The translations under genes were made by a program, and so were the position numbers. Source: Lycium barbarum (lineage: Eukaryota > Streptophyta > Magnoliopsida > Solanales > Solanaceae). From it: a stretch of 64,000 bases of DNA. Below, in pieces: positions 46,490 through 59,425 of the stretch (position 1 is its first letter; each line of letters begins with the position of its first letter). The stretch spans positions 112,950,480 to 113,014,479 of the forward strand of contig NC_083345.1 of NCBI RefSeq assembly GCF_019175385.1. The letters run 5' to 3'. The notes below the pieces were generated by a model that was not told where the DNA came from, searched no databases, and saw only the letters and a list, made by a program, of their open reading frames with translations.

Positions 46490-46674
46490 TAATAGAAATA
46501 AAGCCCGAATTAAATACTACTTCTAGGTTTTGGTGCCTAAATAAGATAATGACTGCTAATTCTTTGTGCTCAGCATTGTTTTTTGGTGTTTTTTTCCGCC
46601 CGGTTTGTGTTCCTTCCAAATATCCGTTGCGGCTTCTTGGAAAAAGATTAAGATAAAGAACGTGATGTTAGATC

Positions 46675-47058
46675 TGTTGTAAAATCATTCTAAAAGAGTT
46701 AGTATAATATATCAAAAGATGAAGCAAGAACAATAAAGAGATAAAGAGAGACAAGAGATGAGAGCTTTCTTATTCATCCCAATATGTTTAAGTGTTGTTC
46801 AAGTGTGTCTTCATATCACATCACATACCTCTATTTATAATATTACATAGAGGTAGAGTTACAAAAGATGTCTTAAAGATGACATTAACCAATTGATATC
46901 ATGGAATAGTTATGGGGGAGATCATTGAGGTGTGAGAGTAATAACCACATAATGGTGAGGAAGTAATGGAGGAATAATTATACATCATGGAGGAGAGTAG
47001 TGGGAGTTAATTTTTTAAGATTTGGACATCCACCATATTATTCTAATATTTCATAACA
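46675..47058 (-). repeat. 3' LTR of the Copia element
   Basis: 384 bp, nearly identical to 52285-52668. Read on the minus strand it starts TGTTATGAAATATTAG and ends GATTTTACAACA. It lies next to the polypurine tract at 47059-47072. Confidence 0.95.
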
Positions 47059-47228
47059 CTCCCCCTTGGATGTCCATATAGATAATGTGTCTCGTTAAAA
47101 TCTTACTAGGAAAAACCCAGTGGGAAAAATCCTAATGAAGGAAAAAGAGTACACATATCTTGTAAAACGCATTGCTTGCTGCCTCATTAAAAACCTTGCA
47201 AGGAAAACCCAGTGGGACAAAACCTCAG

Positions 47229-50200
47229 CTAAGGGAAAAAGAGTAAAGCGCATATTATACTCCCCCTGATTAAAATATCACTTAATTCTTGGAGACGACA
47301 CATCCAAATCTTGTATACCGACTTCTCAATTGTGGAGGTTGGTAATGCTTTAATGAACACATCCATCAAATTATCAATCAAACATATTTGTTGAACATCT
47401 ATTTCACCTTTCTGTTGAAGATCATGTCTGAAAAAGAACATTGACGAAATGTGTTGTATTCTGTTTCCTTTTGTTATATCCTTCTTTCGATTGAGCTATG
47501 CAAGCTTCGTACAATATTGTTGAAATCTTCATTTCCAAATAAACATCATACTATTGCAACGTATGTCGAATTATTGATCTCAGTCAGTCACGCATTCCTG
47601 ACTTGCTTTGTAAGTAGCTATCACCTTGGCAGGACTTGAATAAGTATCAATAATTGATTGTCATATAGAACGTCATAATGTGATAGTATCCTCCTCACAT
47701 GCAAATCGGTAACTTGCTTGGAGATCAAACTTCATGTATCAATAAAAATAATGCTCTGCATTTTACACAACCAACAAAACCTTGACAATATTTATTAGGA
47801 TAAACAAATCTATATCAATAATCTATATAATCGTTCATGATCCAATATACCCATCACTTTCATGAGGTCTAAATTATATTTATTATATCTAGCGACATCA
47901 CAACCATCGGGGTACTCAATGGAATTGCACTATATAAAGATTTGCTGAAGCTTTATTTTCATAAACCTTTTATGCTTCAGAACAATTTAAATCCCTACGG
48001 ATTTTCTTTCGTTTGACAACAATTAATTATACACATTCAAAATTTTCATGTATTGCCAGATTGATAAGTAACCCTATTGCATCCACCACAGGAGAATATA
48101 TACATCTCCATACAATAATGTCAGGACTTTTGCGAAAAACCTTTATGCCACAAGGCACAAGCCGTACTTTATATTTACGATTTTTATTTCTCATTTTACT
48201 TTTCGCAGAAGAATCCATTTGTACCCCACTGACATTATACCTTGAGGTACTTGGACTATAGGTCCAAAACATCACTTTTCCAAGTGAAACAAAATATACT
48301 TGAACTGCGTATTTTATTTGGCCAATCATTATATATGTCCACATTCTTTGACAGGTTTGAATTCAAGATCTTCATCACCATCATAATGTTGAGCGCTACA
48401 TTATTTTAAAGATACCGTCGACGGTTATTTGATATCGGTTCCAATGTGACATAATTTATCGAGATCTCTTCATTTTTCATCAATTTCAAGTACCTGAACC
48501 TTTCCCAAGGTTTTATAAAGTATTTATGTCATGGTGCTCTTTTAAAGCACCTACCTCATTATTATGACCATCTTTATCATTTGCTCCTCTCCTTCTTCAA
48601 GGAGTTTTATCTGTGGAACCGATTGGTCTATCGTCATAGACGTTGTCCTTCAAGGACTTTAGTTCTAATTGGAGCATTTGCAGCTGGAATATAATATTGT
48701 CTTTTGGTCAACAAATGCGTCTAGCAGTTAACTTGAATTATCTTTTCAACGAGGATCATAACTATGATAATTCATTAAATATACATTATTTCCAGCCACC
48801 TATCATCCCTCCCCCTAATGTTAGGAAATCTAACATTTACCTTCCAACCTTATTTGGGGACCCATCTTTGTGCGTTGTGGTGGAGAAATTAAATCATACA
48901 TTTGCGCACATTCAAACTCTTAGATGAGAATTATTTGGTTCCTGACCCTGAACCAATAATAGGGGAACTTATTATAACTTGTTGGCTAGATGCTTACAAG
49001 TGCTACTACATATTAAATAACCTATCTCAAACCAAATTTTCTTTTGGGAGATTTGTTCTCATAACCAATTGTTTAGCTATAATTGGAGACATACAATTTC
49101 TGCTAAACCAACTTGGAAACAAACCAACATATCAACATAATTTTCATAGTTTGATACTGTGCTCTTAATTTAATAATTTGAGCAAACAATCTTGCAATAA
49201 CCAAATCACAAATTGATACCAAATGCACAGGTGACCACAACACCATATAATAGTAAACCGGTGTATATGGCAGGTGACTGGGCCCATACATATATCACCT
49301 TTTATACGTTCCAAAATCATGGGATACAATCCCAACATTAGCTGGTAAATTAACCAATTTGTTATCATGAGAACACGCAGCACAAGAGAATTCTTGAAGA
49401 ATATTTTATTTCTTCATTATATAACCACATGAATTCTCAATTATTTTCGCATTATATTCGAACGGATGACCAACTGGTCATGCCAACTTCCGTAGCATGT
49501 GATTCCATCATGCTTGTGTTTATGTAGTACAAATTCGGAGGAAAACCGGACAACATTACATATACATTTTATTTACCCGCTATAGTTGTAATATTATGAA
49601 GATAAACCTTCACATAATTTATAGTCTCAATATAATTCATATTTTGCTAATGTCTTTGAAGCTTAAAAAGTTTCTTTTGAGACTTACTACAACACCAATA
49701 TTATGAATAATTTCATTCCTCCGGGTAGTAACAAATTAGCTTTTCCAAAGCTCCCAATTAATTATGTACTACCACATATTTCATAATACCATCCATATGG
49801 TGAACATCTCCTTTTAGGGAGTAATTGTCATTATGGTCATGGTCAAAACCTTTATATGCAAGATTTATTTCTTGCTATTACCCTTCGGCAATTCAAGATG
49901 GGGCATACCACAATATTTATGACGTACCAAAAATACGTGACCATTGATCGTTTATGCCAATATAATTTTTTTTTTTTCTCAAACCTCCTGTAGAGGCGAG
50001 TTGTGGTATTTTATCCATCTATACATGAGCATGTCCTTATCCATAATGTATTCACAATTCACTTTCAAAATGGGCGAGCATTCACGATGCTCATCACAAG
50101 TCACAATATTCTGTTCAAGGAATGGACTATAGTCATATATACGTGCTTCATAAATTTTCATTATAAGCCTATTGTCTTTATCATATTCATAGACCCACCT

Positions 50201-50700
50201 CGACATCACTTTGAAATTGTATCCTTTGCCTTGATGGAGGATTTATAAAATTTCATCAATTTAGGCCGCACGACAACCGCATGCCCAATGACCTTTCATA
50301 CATATTGATGACAAAAATTACCTTCACCACCATATTGATGACAAAAATTACCTTCACCTTTCGAAGGACTATTGGAGAACCTATAGTGTTCTTCCTTTTA
50401 TAATTACCACAATGATGACTATTATTATTTTGTCCCTTGACATGCCCACGTTTATTCGTATAACCATTGTAATTATTTTGTCATCTTTCAGACGTATCAT
50501 ATACTGCTTCCACATTCACTTAAGAGAATGGAGCAAATTCATCAGTGGAGCAGGCTTCATAATTTTTCATCAAAATCATATTATTCTGTGTCGGTCATCG
50601 TTATATCATCATTATAGTGCATTTGGACTTAAACCCAACGTGTTACCCATATAAAGGCTTGTTACGCCATAAATCGATGTGACTTGAACCCAATATCTTA
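47229..50700 (-). pseudogene. Degraded Copia gag-pol
   Basis: Fragments appear in the correct minus-strand order. Around 50310-50480 is a gag-like basic stretch (NYNGYTNKRGHVKGQ, NNNSHHCGNYKRK). At 49103-49291 is integrase core (PVHLVSICDLVIARLFAQII with a preceding YYMVL). At 48027-48240 is reverse transcriptase (YKVRLVPCG then YSPVVDAIGLLINLAIHENF). At 47241-47430 is the RNase H end (DLQQKGEIDVQQI then DNLMDVFIKALPTSTIEKSV). The pieces are in different frames with many stops; no intact protein is possible. Confidence 0.85.
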
Positions 50701-51387
50701 TATTATTGTGGTGCACCGGGACTTTCACCCGATGTCTTACCCTCTTGATGTGATGAGACTTAAATCCACCTTCTTATCCAAAACCAATGGCATAATGGGC
50801 CAAAGTACAATTGGATCATTCTCAAGCCTTTAAAAATTTACAATTCCGTAATTATAGAAACAAATAAATTTAATCACAATATCACTTTAATCACCACATA
50901 TAAATTGTAACCCCAACAGTTTAAGTAAATATATCAACTTTTACTTTCCGGCTATAATATTCCTTCACTATAGTTGTGGTGATAAAATAAATTGTCAAAG
51001 TAGAAATATCTCTACCACTAGAAATCCAGCAGATCTGTACAAACACGTTAGTAACAAAGAACAAGTATAAACGAAAGCCAAAATAGAAACAGACCTTGGA
51101 GTCTTGGTGGATTTTGTACAAATATCATTTGACTACTAAACCGTATGTCGCAGATTTTTTTTTTTTTTGTGAGGTTAGAAATTTGAGAGAAATAAGCATG
51201 TACCGTTTACTAACACGTGATACATATTATCCTCAAATAACATACATCTAGAATCACTACAAGGTATAAAATTTGCGACATCTTTTAATTTTCCAACTGC
51301 AATCTCACGAGGGAATTGTCTAACATTAAGTAATATTGAGTATTACGTTGGCTAAAGATTTCAGAGACACCAAATTGTACCATTGTA

Positions 51388-51389
<2 letters not shown>

Positions 51390-51437
<48 letters not shown>
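51390..51437. repeat. (AT)n microsatellite
   Basis: About 24 uninterrupted AT repeats inside the Copia leader. Confidence 0.95.
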
Positions 51438-51439
<2 letters not shown>

Positions 51440-51471
51440 CAAACTATCAAGTGCATACAGTTGGCAAATAA

Positions 51472-51734
51472 GAGCCTGTTTGGATGGGCTTATGCCTATA
51501 AGCTGTTTGTAGCTTATAAGCTAAAAAAAATAAGTTGGGGCAGTCTAACTTTTTTTTTTTTGGCTTATAAGCTGTTTTCAGCTTATAAACTGCTTTAGAT
51601 AAGCTAAGTCAAATGGACTCAATTATTCTTTTGAGCTTATTTTAAGCACAAAATGACTTTAAGCTGGCCAGCCAAACACTCAAAAAAGTTGAAAACAGCT
51701 TATAAGTAACTTATAAGCCAATCCAAATGGGCTC
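51472..51734. mobile_element. Tourist-like MITE, 263 bp, inside the Copia element
   Basis: GAGCCTGTTTGGATGGGCTT at the left and GAGCCCATTTGGATTGGCTT (complement) at the right, with TAA target duplications at 51469-51471 and 51735-51737. It is the same family as 1996-2267, in the opposite orientation. Confidence 0.88.
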
Positions 51735-52284
51735 TAAGTCATATAAAAGTTGCCATCTTTTTAAGATGGAAGATCAAGATAAATTATTAGGGTGAAAAAT
51801 AATCTTTCAATCTAAAGAAAATGGCTGGTTACAATAAAGTTATAAATTCATACCTTTTCCGCAAAACGAATTTAATTTTGGGTAGAGGTGACCAAATAGC
51901 CATCCAACCTTTTCGTTTCTTTGCAAGATAAAACCAATTTCTCACCACCACCATCAACTTCAAACGAAATTAGAAAAATCCAAACGTTATGCAAACTGGT
52001 CAAGCCTTTCCATAAGAGAAAAATATGTGACCCACTTATCTAGACACTATCATAAGTCCACAAAATGTGAGTAAATCTTCACAGAACAAAAGATAGTGAA
52101 ATAAATAGTAATAATAATAAAGGATGAAAACGTATCTGTTCATTGGCATCCAAGTCCTTTATCATGAACTTGATCTTAGTCAAGTCTCACCGTGGTTTCC
52201 GGACAATTGGAGAGTCAAAACCAAACTTGAACAGTGATAAAAATATGTACAAACTCAGTTGGTTAGAAACTCGTGCTGATAACG

Positions 52285-52668
52285 TGTTGTAAAATCATTC
52301 TAAAAGAGTTAGTATAATATATCAAAAGATGAAGCAAGAACAATAAAGAGATAAAAAGAGACAAGAGATGAGAGCTTTCTTATTCATCCCAATATATTTA
52401 AGTGTTGTTCAAGTGTGTCTTCATATCACATCACATACCTCTATTTATAATATTACATAGAGGTAGAGTTACAAAAGATGTCTTAAAGATGACATTAACC
52501 AATTGATATCATGTGATAGTTATGGGGGAGATCATGGAGGTGTGGGAGTAATAACCACATAATGGTGAGGAAGTAATGGAGGAATAATTATACATCATGG
52601 AGAAGAGTAGTGAGAGTTAATTCTTTAGGAGTTGGACATCCACCATATTATTCTAATATTTCATAACA
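52285..52668 (-). repeat. 5' LTR of the Copia element
   Basis: 384 bp, differing from the left LTR by only a few substitutions. Such low LTR divergence implies a fairly recent insertion, which contrasts with the many stops in the coding part. Confidence 0.95.
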
Positions 52669-52673
52669 AGATC

Positions 52674-54749
52674 TAATTTATTTGATGCAATAATTTCTTT
52701 TAATAGAATATTTATTCTAACTTCTTCTCCCTTTTGAGTATTATTTTAGTAATTTTTACTTGGCATAGCTTACTATGTTACATATTTATGGAACATAACT
52801 ATACTTTTTAATAATTAAGTTTAGTAGCTATAATATTATATTTTTACAACTTATAGCTACTTACTTTTGTACCAATTAACTTATCACTCCCACACCCCGA
52901 TTTTTTAGCTGCACACTTTCTCTCTCCCCCCTTTTCCTAAAAATACACGTTTCTAACTCCCCATCTCCCCTAATTTCGTGCTTTTCAAATCAGTTTCTGA
53001 TTTCTTTCACTTTCTTTTTTTACTCTGTATTAACTGCTCATTAATTTCAACCTTTTACCCCCAAAATTCAACTCTATTTCCTAAAATATGTAAGATTCTC
53101 TGTTATTTTTACGTTTTAAACGACGAATATATATATTTCAATTCATCTGTTGAAATATCGAATTCAAGTTGAGTTCATAATTGAGGTAACAACGTTTTCA
53201 CTGCAACTTTTTTTTTTCTAAAATTTTGAAAAATATAGTCAAAATATATGAAAAATATATCTGAAATATAGTCAACAGAAACCAGAATAAGTAATATTGA
53301 ACATATTAATCAAAATATAATTAAAAAATATAGCCAAAATATAGTCATAATTGAGGTAGCAACGTTTTCACTGCAACTTTTTTTTTCCTGAAATTTTTCT
53401 AAATATAGTCAAAATATATGAAAAATATATCTTAAATATAGTCAACAGAAACCAGAATAAGTAATATTGAACATAATAAACAAAATACAATTAAAAATAT
53501 AGCCAAAATATATATGAAAAACAACTAAAAAGTTCAGAAAAATATAAAAAATAAAAAAGTTGCAATTACATGGTGAAACGTGTAATTCAGTTGATGAACA
53601 AATCAAGCTTTGCATGATTTATGGAACATTAAAAAGAGATTTTTTTTAGTTATATTTTGGGAAAAAATATGAAGAGAGTTTTTGAATTCAAATTTTATGT
53701 GAATGATTAGATGTTGAATGAGATATGTGATTAGATATGGAAGAGAATAAGATTTGCGTGATTTACGGAACATTAAAAACAGATTTCTGTTTAGTTTGAA
53801 AAAGATTTTTTCCCCTTAAATAGAGGCATTATTTGCTCAACAGTTCCGTGTATTTAGTCTATATTTTGGCTATATTTATGCGACGCGTCCAGGACCTAAA
53901 TATAGGAAAAAACAGCTACGAATTGTAAATAATGAACTTATAGTTATAGCTTGTTAGAAACAGCTAAAAGGTAGCTATTTATGAAAATTTTACAATGCTC
54001 TAAACATGGACCGGAGAGCAATGATGTTCGTTGGGCTTTGGGTCGACGATAAATAGCGGGCTTGGAACCTCTTGGTATGTGCAAAAACTTGTGTTTGGAA
54101 CATGCTCTCTACTCTCTGGTACACTTCTTCTAATTTAATCAAAGTTTTTGTTGTACAATTAAAATTTTAATTTTCTTATTTGGAAACTGTATTTTTCCAC
54201 TAATATATATGCTTAAGATAGATTTCGCTTTGTAGTTTAGACGCCTTAAAATTATGCCGTAACCCATATATTTTGACATAATATCCTGAGATCATGAATT
54301 GATAATATGTAAATATCTGACTTCTGAAATTGATAACGTGAAATAAAGATGGAACTATGGATTATTAACGATCTCTTAGAACTAAAATCATCTATATCAA
54401 TCTTATTAAATTGATTTAATTTAAATCAACTTGAGAAATTAAATATTTTCTATGATTTAATTTTTTTGTTGGTGAAAATTTATTTTTAATACAAATTTTG
54501 TAATAATTGACAAGAGTATTAAATATATGTACAGTTCACATGCCAAATAATGTTAATACAAAAAATAACAAGTAATGCTATATGGACTTTAATTACTTTT
54601 TCAGACTAAGTTAGGTTGCATTCATAATTGATAAAATAGTAATCTCCAGTAACACTTATAAAAAAACAAATTAAATATTTTTTTCCCATTTAATTTGCTA
54701 TTCAAGTAATAAGCTCAATGTAAAAATAAAGAGGCAATTTAGTCATAAA
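52674..54749. other. AT-rich intergenic stretch with a tandem duplication
   Basis: No gene recognised. A segment of about 160 bp (TGAGGTAACAACGTTTTCAC...) is duplicated at about 53182-53345 and 53352-53500. AGCTACTTAC near 52857 and the inverted-like AAAAGGTAGCTATTT near 53965 suggest one transposon of about 1.1 kb spanning 52830-53990, but termini and target duplication are not clear. The run 52978-53172 is open on the plus strand but has no domain. Confidence 0.5.
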
Positions 54750-54966
54750 TCTATATATAGTCAAACCTCTCTATAATAGCATTGTTGGGTCCGAAATTTT
54801 TCAGATGTTATAGAGAATGACAGTTATAAACCTATAACAGCATTGCCATTTAAATAATATTTCGCTGTTATAGGCAAAAAAGATGCATAAAATCTAATTT
54901 TTATTTTTAATTGTCAATCTAAGCTTAACCACACTTTGTATAACGAAGAAAAATCGTTAAATGATG

Positions 54967-55036
<70 letters not shown>

Positions 55037-55600
55037 TATAATATTTTTTTGGTGTAATAGTGTATTAAATGATCAAACATTTGGTCAAAATCTCTACACT
55101 TATTATTGGTAATCATAGATATTCAATTTTTATAAAGATAGTTAATTATTATATTACCAAAAAAAGAAGATAGCTGTTATATGGAGGTAATTTTATAAAG
55201 AGCGTACTGTTATAAAGTTGGTTGTTGCTGTTATAAGTGAAATGCTGTTATAGAGAAGTAAAATATAACATAAAAAATCGGTTCCAAAAAAAGTTGGCTG
55301 TTACAGAGAGATGCTGTTATATGTGGGTGTCGTTATAGAGAGGTCTGACTGTATAATATAAAGCTAGGCATAGATAAGGTGATGTGACACCTCTCTGTGA
55401 CCTCCATTCCTATTTATCCTTTTTTTTTTTTTTTTGCATTTTTTGCTTCATTTCTCTATATGATCTACTAATTAAATGGATTAACAAAAGCCTTAAATAT
55501 ACTTGGACAATAAATCCAAGTAACCGTCTGATTGAGTCAAAAATGATTACACATGTTTTGACTACATTATGGAGAATAACTGCTCCCGTTACTTGCCAAT
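54750..55600 (+). mobile_element. 5' end of a second Helitron (interrupted by a MITE)
   Basis: Position 54750 starts TCTATATA after an A. After the MITE, sequence from 55353 reads TAATATAAAGCTAGGCATAG and follows the 43576 Helitron for about 70 bp (GTGATGTGACACCTCTCTGTG), then diverges. No matching 3' hairpin plus CTAG in this orientation was found, so the right end given is arbitrary. Confidence 0.6.
54757..55354. mobile_element. MITE with AGTCAAACCTCTCTATAA termini, inserted in a Helitron start
   Basis: The left end TAGTCAAACCTCTCTATAAT and the complement of the right end TACAGTCAGACCTCTCTATAA form inverted repeats, with TA at the insertion point. An (AT)n tract of about 64 bp (54970-55033) lies inside. 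Removing the MITE restores TCTATATATAATATAAAGC, the Helitron 5' end seen at 43576. Confidence 0.8.
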
Positions 55601-57480
55601 ATTAAAGCATTCATTAGGAAATTTAAAACTGGCAGCACTTTTGTGTTGTCAAGCAAATATAAAAGGAGAAATCCTACAACGTAATTCACTCATCTTTATT
55701 TCATACGTAGTAAGCCAGGAAAGGATACTCATATGCTTCTTTCCAATTTATCAATTTTGGGCTTTGACGAAAAGTGATACACGGAACAATCTACAAGAAG
55801 GGTGTAGAGCTTTTGTGCCAATCTAGGGATATCAAAACAGAATATGACGAAATAAGGGAGTGATCAATGAATATAGGTTAGTATGTGGAATTCTGTTGAT
55901 TCTTTACATACATATGTGGAATTCTATTGATTCTTTACATACATGATAGAGGACTTAATATATTCATATTAAAATAGAAGTAATATAAAGGTAAATAATT
56001 GTGTTAATCCCTCAATAATTATGTGAAAAAATATGCTTTCTTTGGCATGTTAGATTTATTCTTCTGTTGAATCTTTTCCCCCCTTTTCTTATGCTTCATT
56101 TTTTCTTTTGATATTATCAAATCTAACTTCTTCTCTTAATTTGGTAGCCTTAGCCTATGGTGAATTCAGAGTTCCTTCTTATTTTTTTAACTAGTCTCTA
56201 TGTTCGTGCTTTGCACAAATATATCCGATTTTCATATCATCAATTTCATGCAAAACATATAACAAAATACGATTAATCACCTCAGCTTTCACGGCAAAAA
56301 GATGTCACCTACTCTGCAACAATCAATGAATATTTGGGGGAATCCCACAACATGTATAAAAAATGATTGTATCTTTAATTTCTTTTAGCTGTTAGATAGT
56401 CCTATTTAAAAAAATGATAGGAAAAGATGCAAATTACCTCTAAAAGGACCCGTTAATCAGTCTTGACTTTCTTGTGTAGTATTGATGAGAAAACAACGAT
56501 GAGACTCTTACTGTAATATATAGAAGTAGTAGACATTTCATAGCGTTCTTGTTATATTTACTTGTTTATGTCCAAGAAGAATTAGAATTATGTTGTTAGT
56601 CTTGTCGTCCAAAACCAATTAGAATTATATTCTAAAACAATTTTATGTCCAATAATCTAATTATATCCAACTTTAAATTACTTCATGAATGGAATATTTA
56701 GCTTTAGGCATAAAAGTTGTTCAACATTTGAAAGATATTTGGATCAACAATCATATATATTTGGGCTTTTATGTGATAAACTCGTAGTTAAATGTCTACG
56801 AATGAAATTTACGCGTCTATCATCTATGACTGAAGTGCCTGTAAATTGTATTATTTTTATATTAAGCTAAGTATTTGAATAGAACAACAAATAAAAAATT
56901 CATTTGTTATCTATAAGTATTACTGGAAACAACTGTTTTATCAAATATTCATGTATTCTAATTTAGTAATATCTATTAATTATTAGTTAATAGAAATCAA
57001 AACCCAAATATTGATTAAATCTTCGAGATTATACTTATATCCAAAATGTACTATACTGGTTGTCTTGAAATAAATGTTTTACTTTAGTATACTATTCTTA
57101 TTATATCTTTTAGCACCAAGCATATGAGGTAATCTAGCACTACTTATCTATTAAAATATAGTCAAATAATTAATTACCTAATCATTTTCTATGTTAGAAG
57201 TAAAAATGTACACAGACAAAGCAATGTTTAATCACAAAAGTACTCCTAGACAAAGAAGGCCACCGATTTGATATCTTCTTATTTGAAGGTATAGTACAGA
57301 CTCTCTAATTAATTAGATTTGGAGCAGAAATTCAGGAGTAGTTGTTTGCAATAAATTTTCAAATATGGGAAATAAACTGCAACTATAAATATAAATAGAT
57401 TTTATTTATTAAGATTGTGAGTACAAATCTATTCATCCCTTGATTCTTCTCTCTTATTTTTTTTTCCCGTAATTCTAGGG
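55601..57480. other. Intergenic stretch with a Helitron-like 3' terminus
   Basis: At 56191-56216 the minus strand reads as a Helitron end: GTGCAAAGCAC hairpin, then GAACATAGAGA and CTAG. If real, that element extends rightwards, but its 5' end was not found. An ORF at 56685-56870 has no recognised domain. A short duplication (TATGTGGAATTCT...GATTCTTTACATACAT) is at 55883-55944. Confidence 0.45.
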
Positions 57481-57526
57481 TCCTTAGTAGCGTATTTCTC
57501 GAACGTAGGATGACTTGGATTTGGAT

Positions 57527-57907
57527 ATGTGTGGACTTTGTTGGAATGTATTTGATCTCCATGAAAGAATATTGTGGATCTTCTTGAAGTATTTGGTTGT
57601 CAAAAAATATCCGGCCAATATTTACCTCTTTTCATTAGCCAACTACAAACTTTACAGGCGAGATATGTCTTACGTGGATTTGATGCTGCTCTTTGGTGAA
57701 AAAGAAGATGATTTCAAATTTCCAATTCCTGTTCAAAGTGGATACCTTAAGTCTTACCAAGCAAAGGCTAGAAGACTTTTAGAAAATCATCCAAGGATAT
57801 CTTTTAAACCACACTGTCGTATGTCAAAACGGAAAAGGAAAAGATGCTTCAGAAAAAGTGAATTGAAGAATTGGTTTTCACCCTCCGAATTGAAAGGGGA
57901 AAATTAA
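57527..57907 (+). CDS. Unidentified 126-residue ORF or exon fragment
   Basis: The first ATG is at 57527; the frame is open from 57509 and stops at 57905-57907. The protein starts MCGLCWNVFDLHERILWIFL, includes the mixed-charge stretch MSYVDLMLLFGEKEDDFKF, and ends in a basic tail (KRKRKRCFRKSELKNWF). Composition is more protein-like than the other short ORFs nearby. A pyrimidine-rich tract plus CGTAG at 57504-57508 could be a splice acceptor, making this a last exon. I recognise no family. It could also be a transposon-captured gene fragment, or chance. Confidence 0.35.
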   Translation: MCGLCWNVFDLHERILWIFLKYLVVKKYPANIYLFSLANYKLYRRDMSYVDLMLLFGEKEDDFKFPIPVQSGYLKSYQAKARRLLENHPRISFKPHCRMSKRKRKRCFRKSELKNWFSPSELKGEN

Positions 57908-59224
57908 AAAATATATATGGTGGGGACTGTTGTGATCTTCACTGTTACTTCAAATCTCGTTTTCGATTTCGGCAAACTTACATCTCGACAAGTTTTGAAG
58001 TGAGGGCATTTATAGACATCGAAATTTTGTGGGACTCTATAAGATGAGCTCAATATTTTTAGAGTTTCTTGGAAGTTATCTGTAACACCTCGCACCATTA
58101 AACTAGGCTACGTTCATGATTTGAGACTTGGAAGACCAGATGAGAAGTGTTGAGAATAAATTCGTCTCAGTTAAGCAAAGTCCCACTTTTACATCCAGAT
58201 ATACGGACCGCATATTATTATACGGCCCGTACTTTCAGACCGTGTTTAGTAGGTGGAAAATTCCAGTTTCTGCCAAAGTTTTAAAATGCTTTAATATGGA
58301 CCATATTTTCGGTCCCTGAATCTTGTTTGAAAAATCTCAATTTGTGGAAATTTTCAGCATTCTTAAATACGATCAGTTATACGGACCATATATCATTATA
58401 CGGACCACATAAGTTGACCGTATAATTTCTCGACTCAGTTAAGTATAAATACGAGACTTCAATCTTTTATTCTTTTTTTTTCATACTTTCAAGCCCTAGC
58501 ATGAAAGTTTTCTTCTCCCATCAATCCAAAACAACAAGGTAAGACATTCCAAGCCCTTCTAAGTCAATTCTAGCATATATTCATGTAATCTAATAAGGAA
58601 ATCATTGTTTCTGTCACACCCCGATCTTACTAGGGTGTGATGGGCACTCGACCCCATATTCGGAGCCGAGCGAACCCGCTGACTCGTATTACATACATAA
58701 TCTTTTGGACTTCTTAAATCAGACAGAAATGAAATACATAGTACAGCTTCCTTTCATTGTACTCAATTCAAATAAGATCTATCATCACATGAAACTCGTA
58801 ACATGAAACATAGTAACACTTCGGCTGGTGGAGCCGCTTACAATACCGACACTCTATACCCACGACTCTGTCTGCAAAGTCTCTAACTTCGAACAAGACA
58901 TCATAGCATAGCACTCTGACCCGGCAACACTCCAGAGCAAATGGAGCTTGCCAACTCCACTGGAACATCTTCTACTCATCTGGGTGTACCTGCGTGGCAT
59001 GAAACGCAGCGTCCACAAGAAGGGACGTCAGTAGAGCAATGTACTGAGTATGTAAGGCATAAATGATAACATGATAATATGGACAGAACATGAACAACAA
59101 TAAAATAAGGAAATATGGAAGATAAAAGAAAAGGTATGACTGTAACTGCTTGCCTCTTAAGGCGGAATCATGCATGCTCACTTTCACTTTCATGCATACA
59201 TAAGCTGTCTGAGTCAAATATCAT

Positions 59225-59425
59225 CATTAGCCCGCGTCCGGGGTAATCATCTCACGCCGCCCACTAGTGGTGCTGCCCGTGCCATATAGACACGGTGTTA
59301 TTATCCATAAGCCGCCCGCCTTAGCGGTGCTGCCCGACCATATAGGCGCGGTGTAATCATCCATAAGCCGCCCGCCTTAGCGAGCGGTGCTGCCCGACCA
59401 TATAGGCGCGGTGTAATCATCACAA
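59225..59425. repeat. Minisatellite of about 60 bp, three copies, in the inverted solo LTR
   Basis: Repeat core AAGCCGCCCGCCTTAGCG then GTGCTGCCCGACCATATAGG then CGCGGTGTAATCATC. One copy has an extra AGCG. It is GC-rich relative to the surrounding LTR and occupies the place where the other solo LTR has its minisatellites. Confidence 0.85.

Larger units (their letters stand above)
46675..52668 (-). mobile_element. Decayed Ty1/Copia retrotransposon, 6.0 kb
   Basis: 384-bp LTRs (46675-47058 and 52285-52668) begin TGTTGTAAAATC and end TTTCATAACA on the plus strand. The target duplication is AGATC at 46670-46674 and 52669-52673. Coding remnants are on the minus strand, so the right LTR is the 5' LTR. 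The primer-site region next to it reads CGTTATCAGCACGAGTTTC on the minus strand, and a polypurine tract CCAAGGGGGAG precedes the left LTR. A Tourist MITE (51472-51734) and an (AT)n tract are inserted in the leader. LTR identity is high despite a badly decayed interior. Confidence 0.93.

Noticed and set aside
54925..55116. ORF with long Ile-Tyr repeat (also 61104-61382)
   Set aside because: Translation of (AT)n microsatellites.
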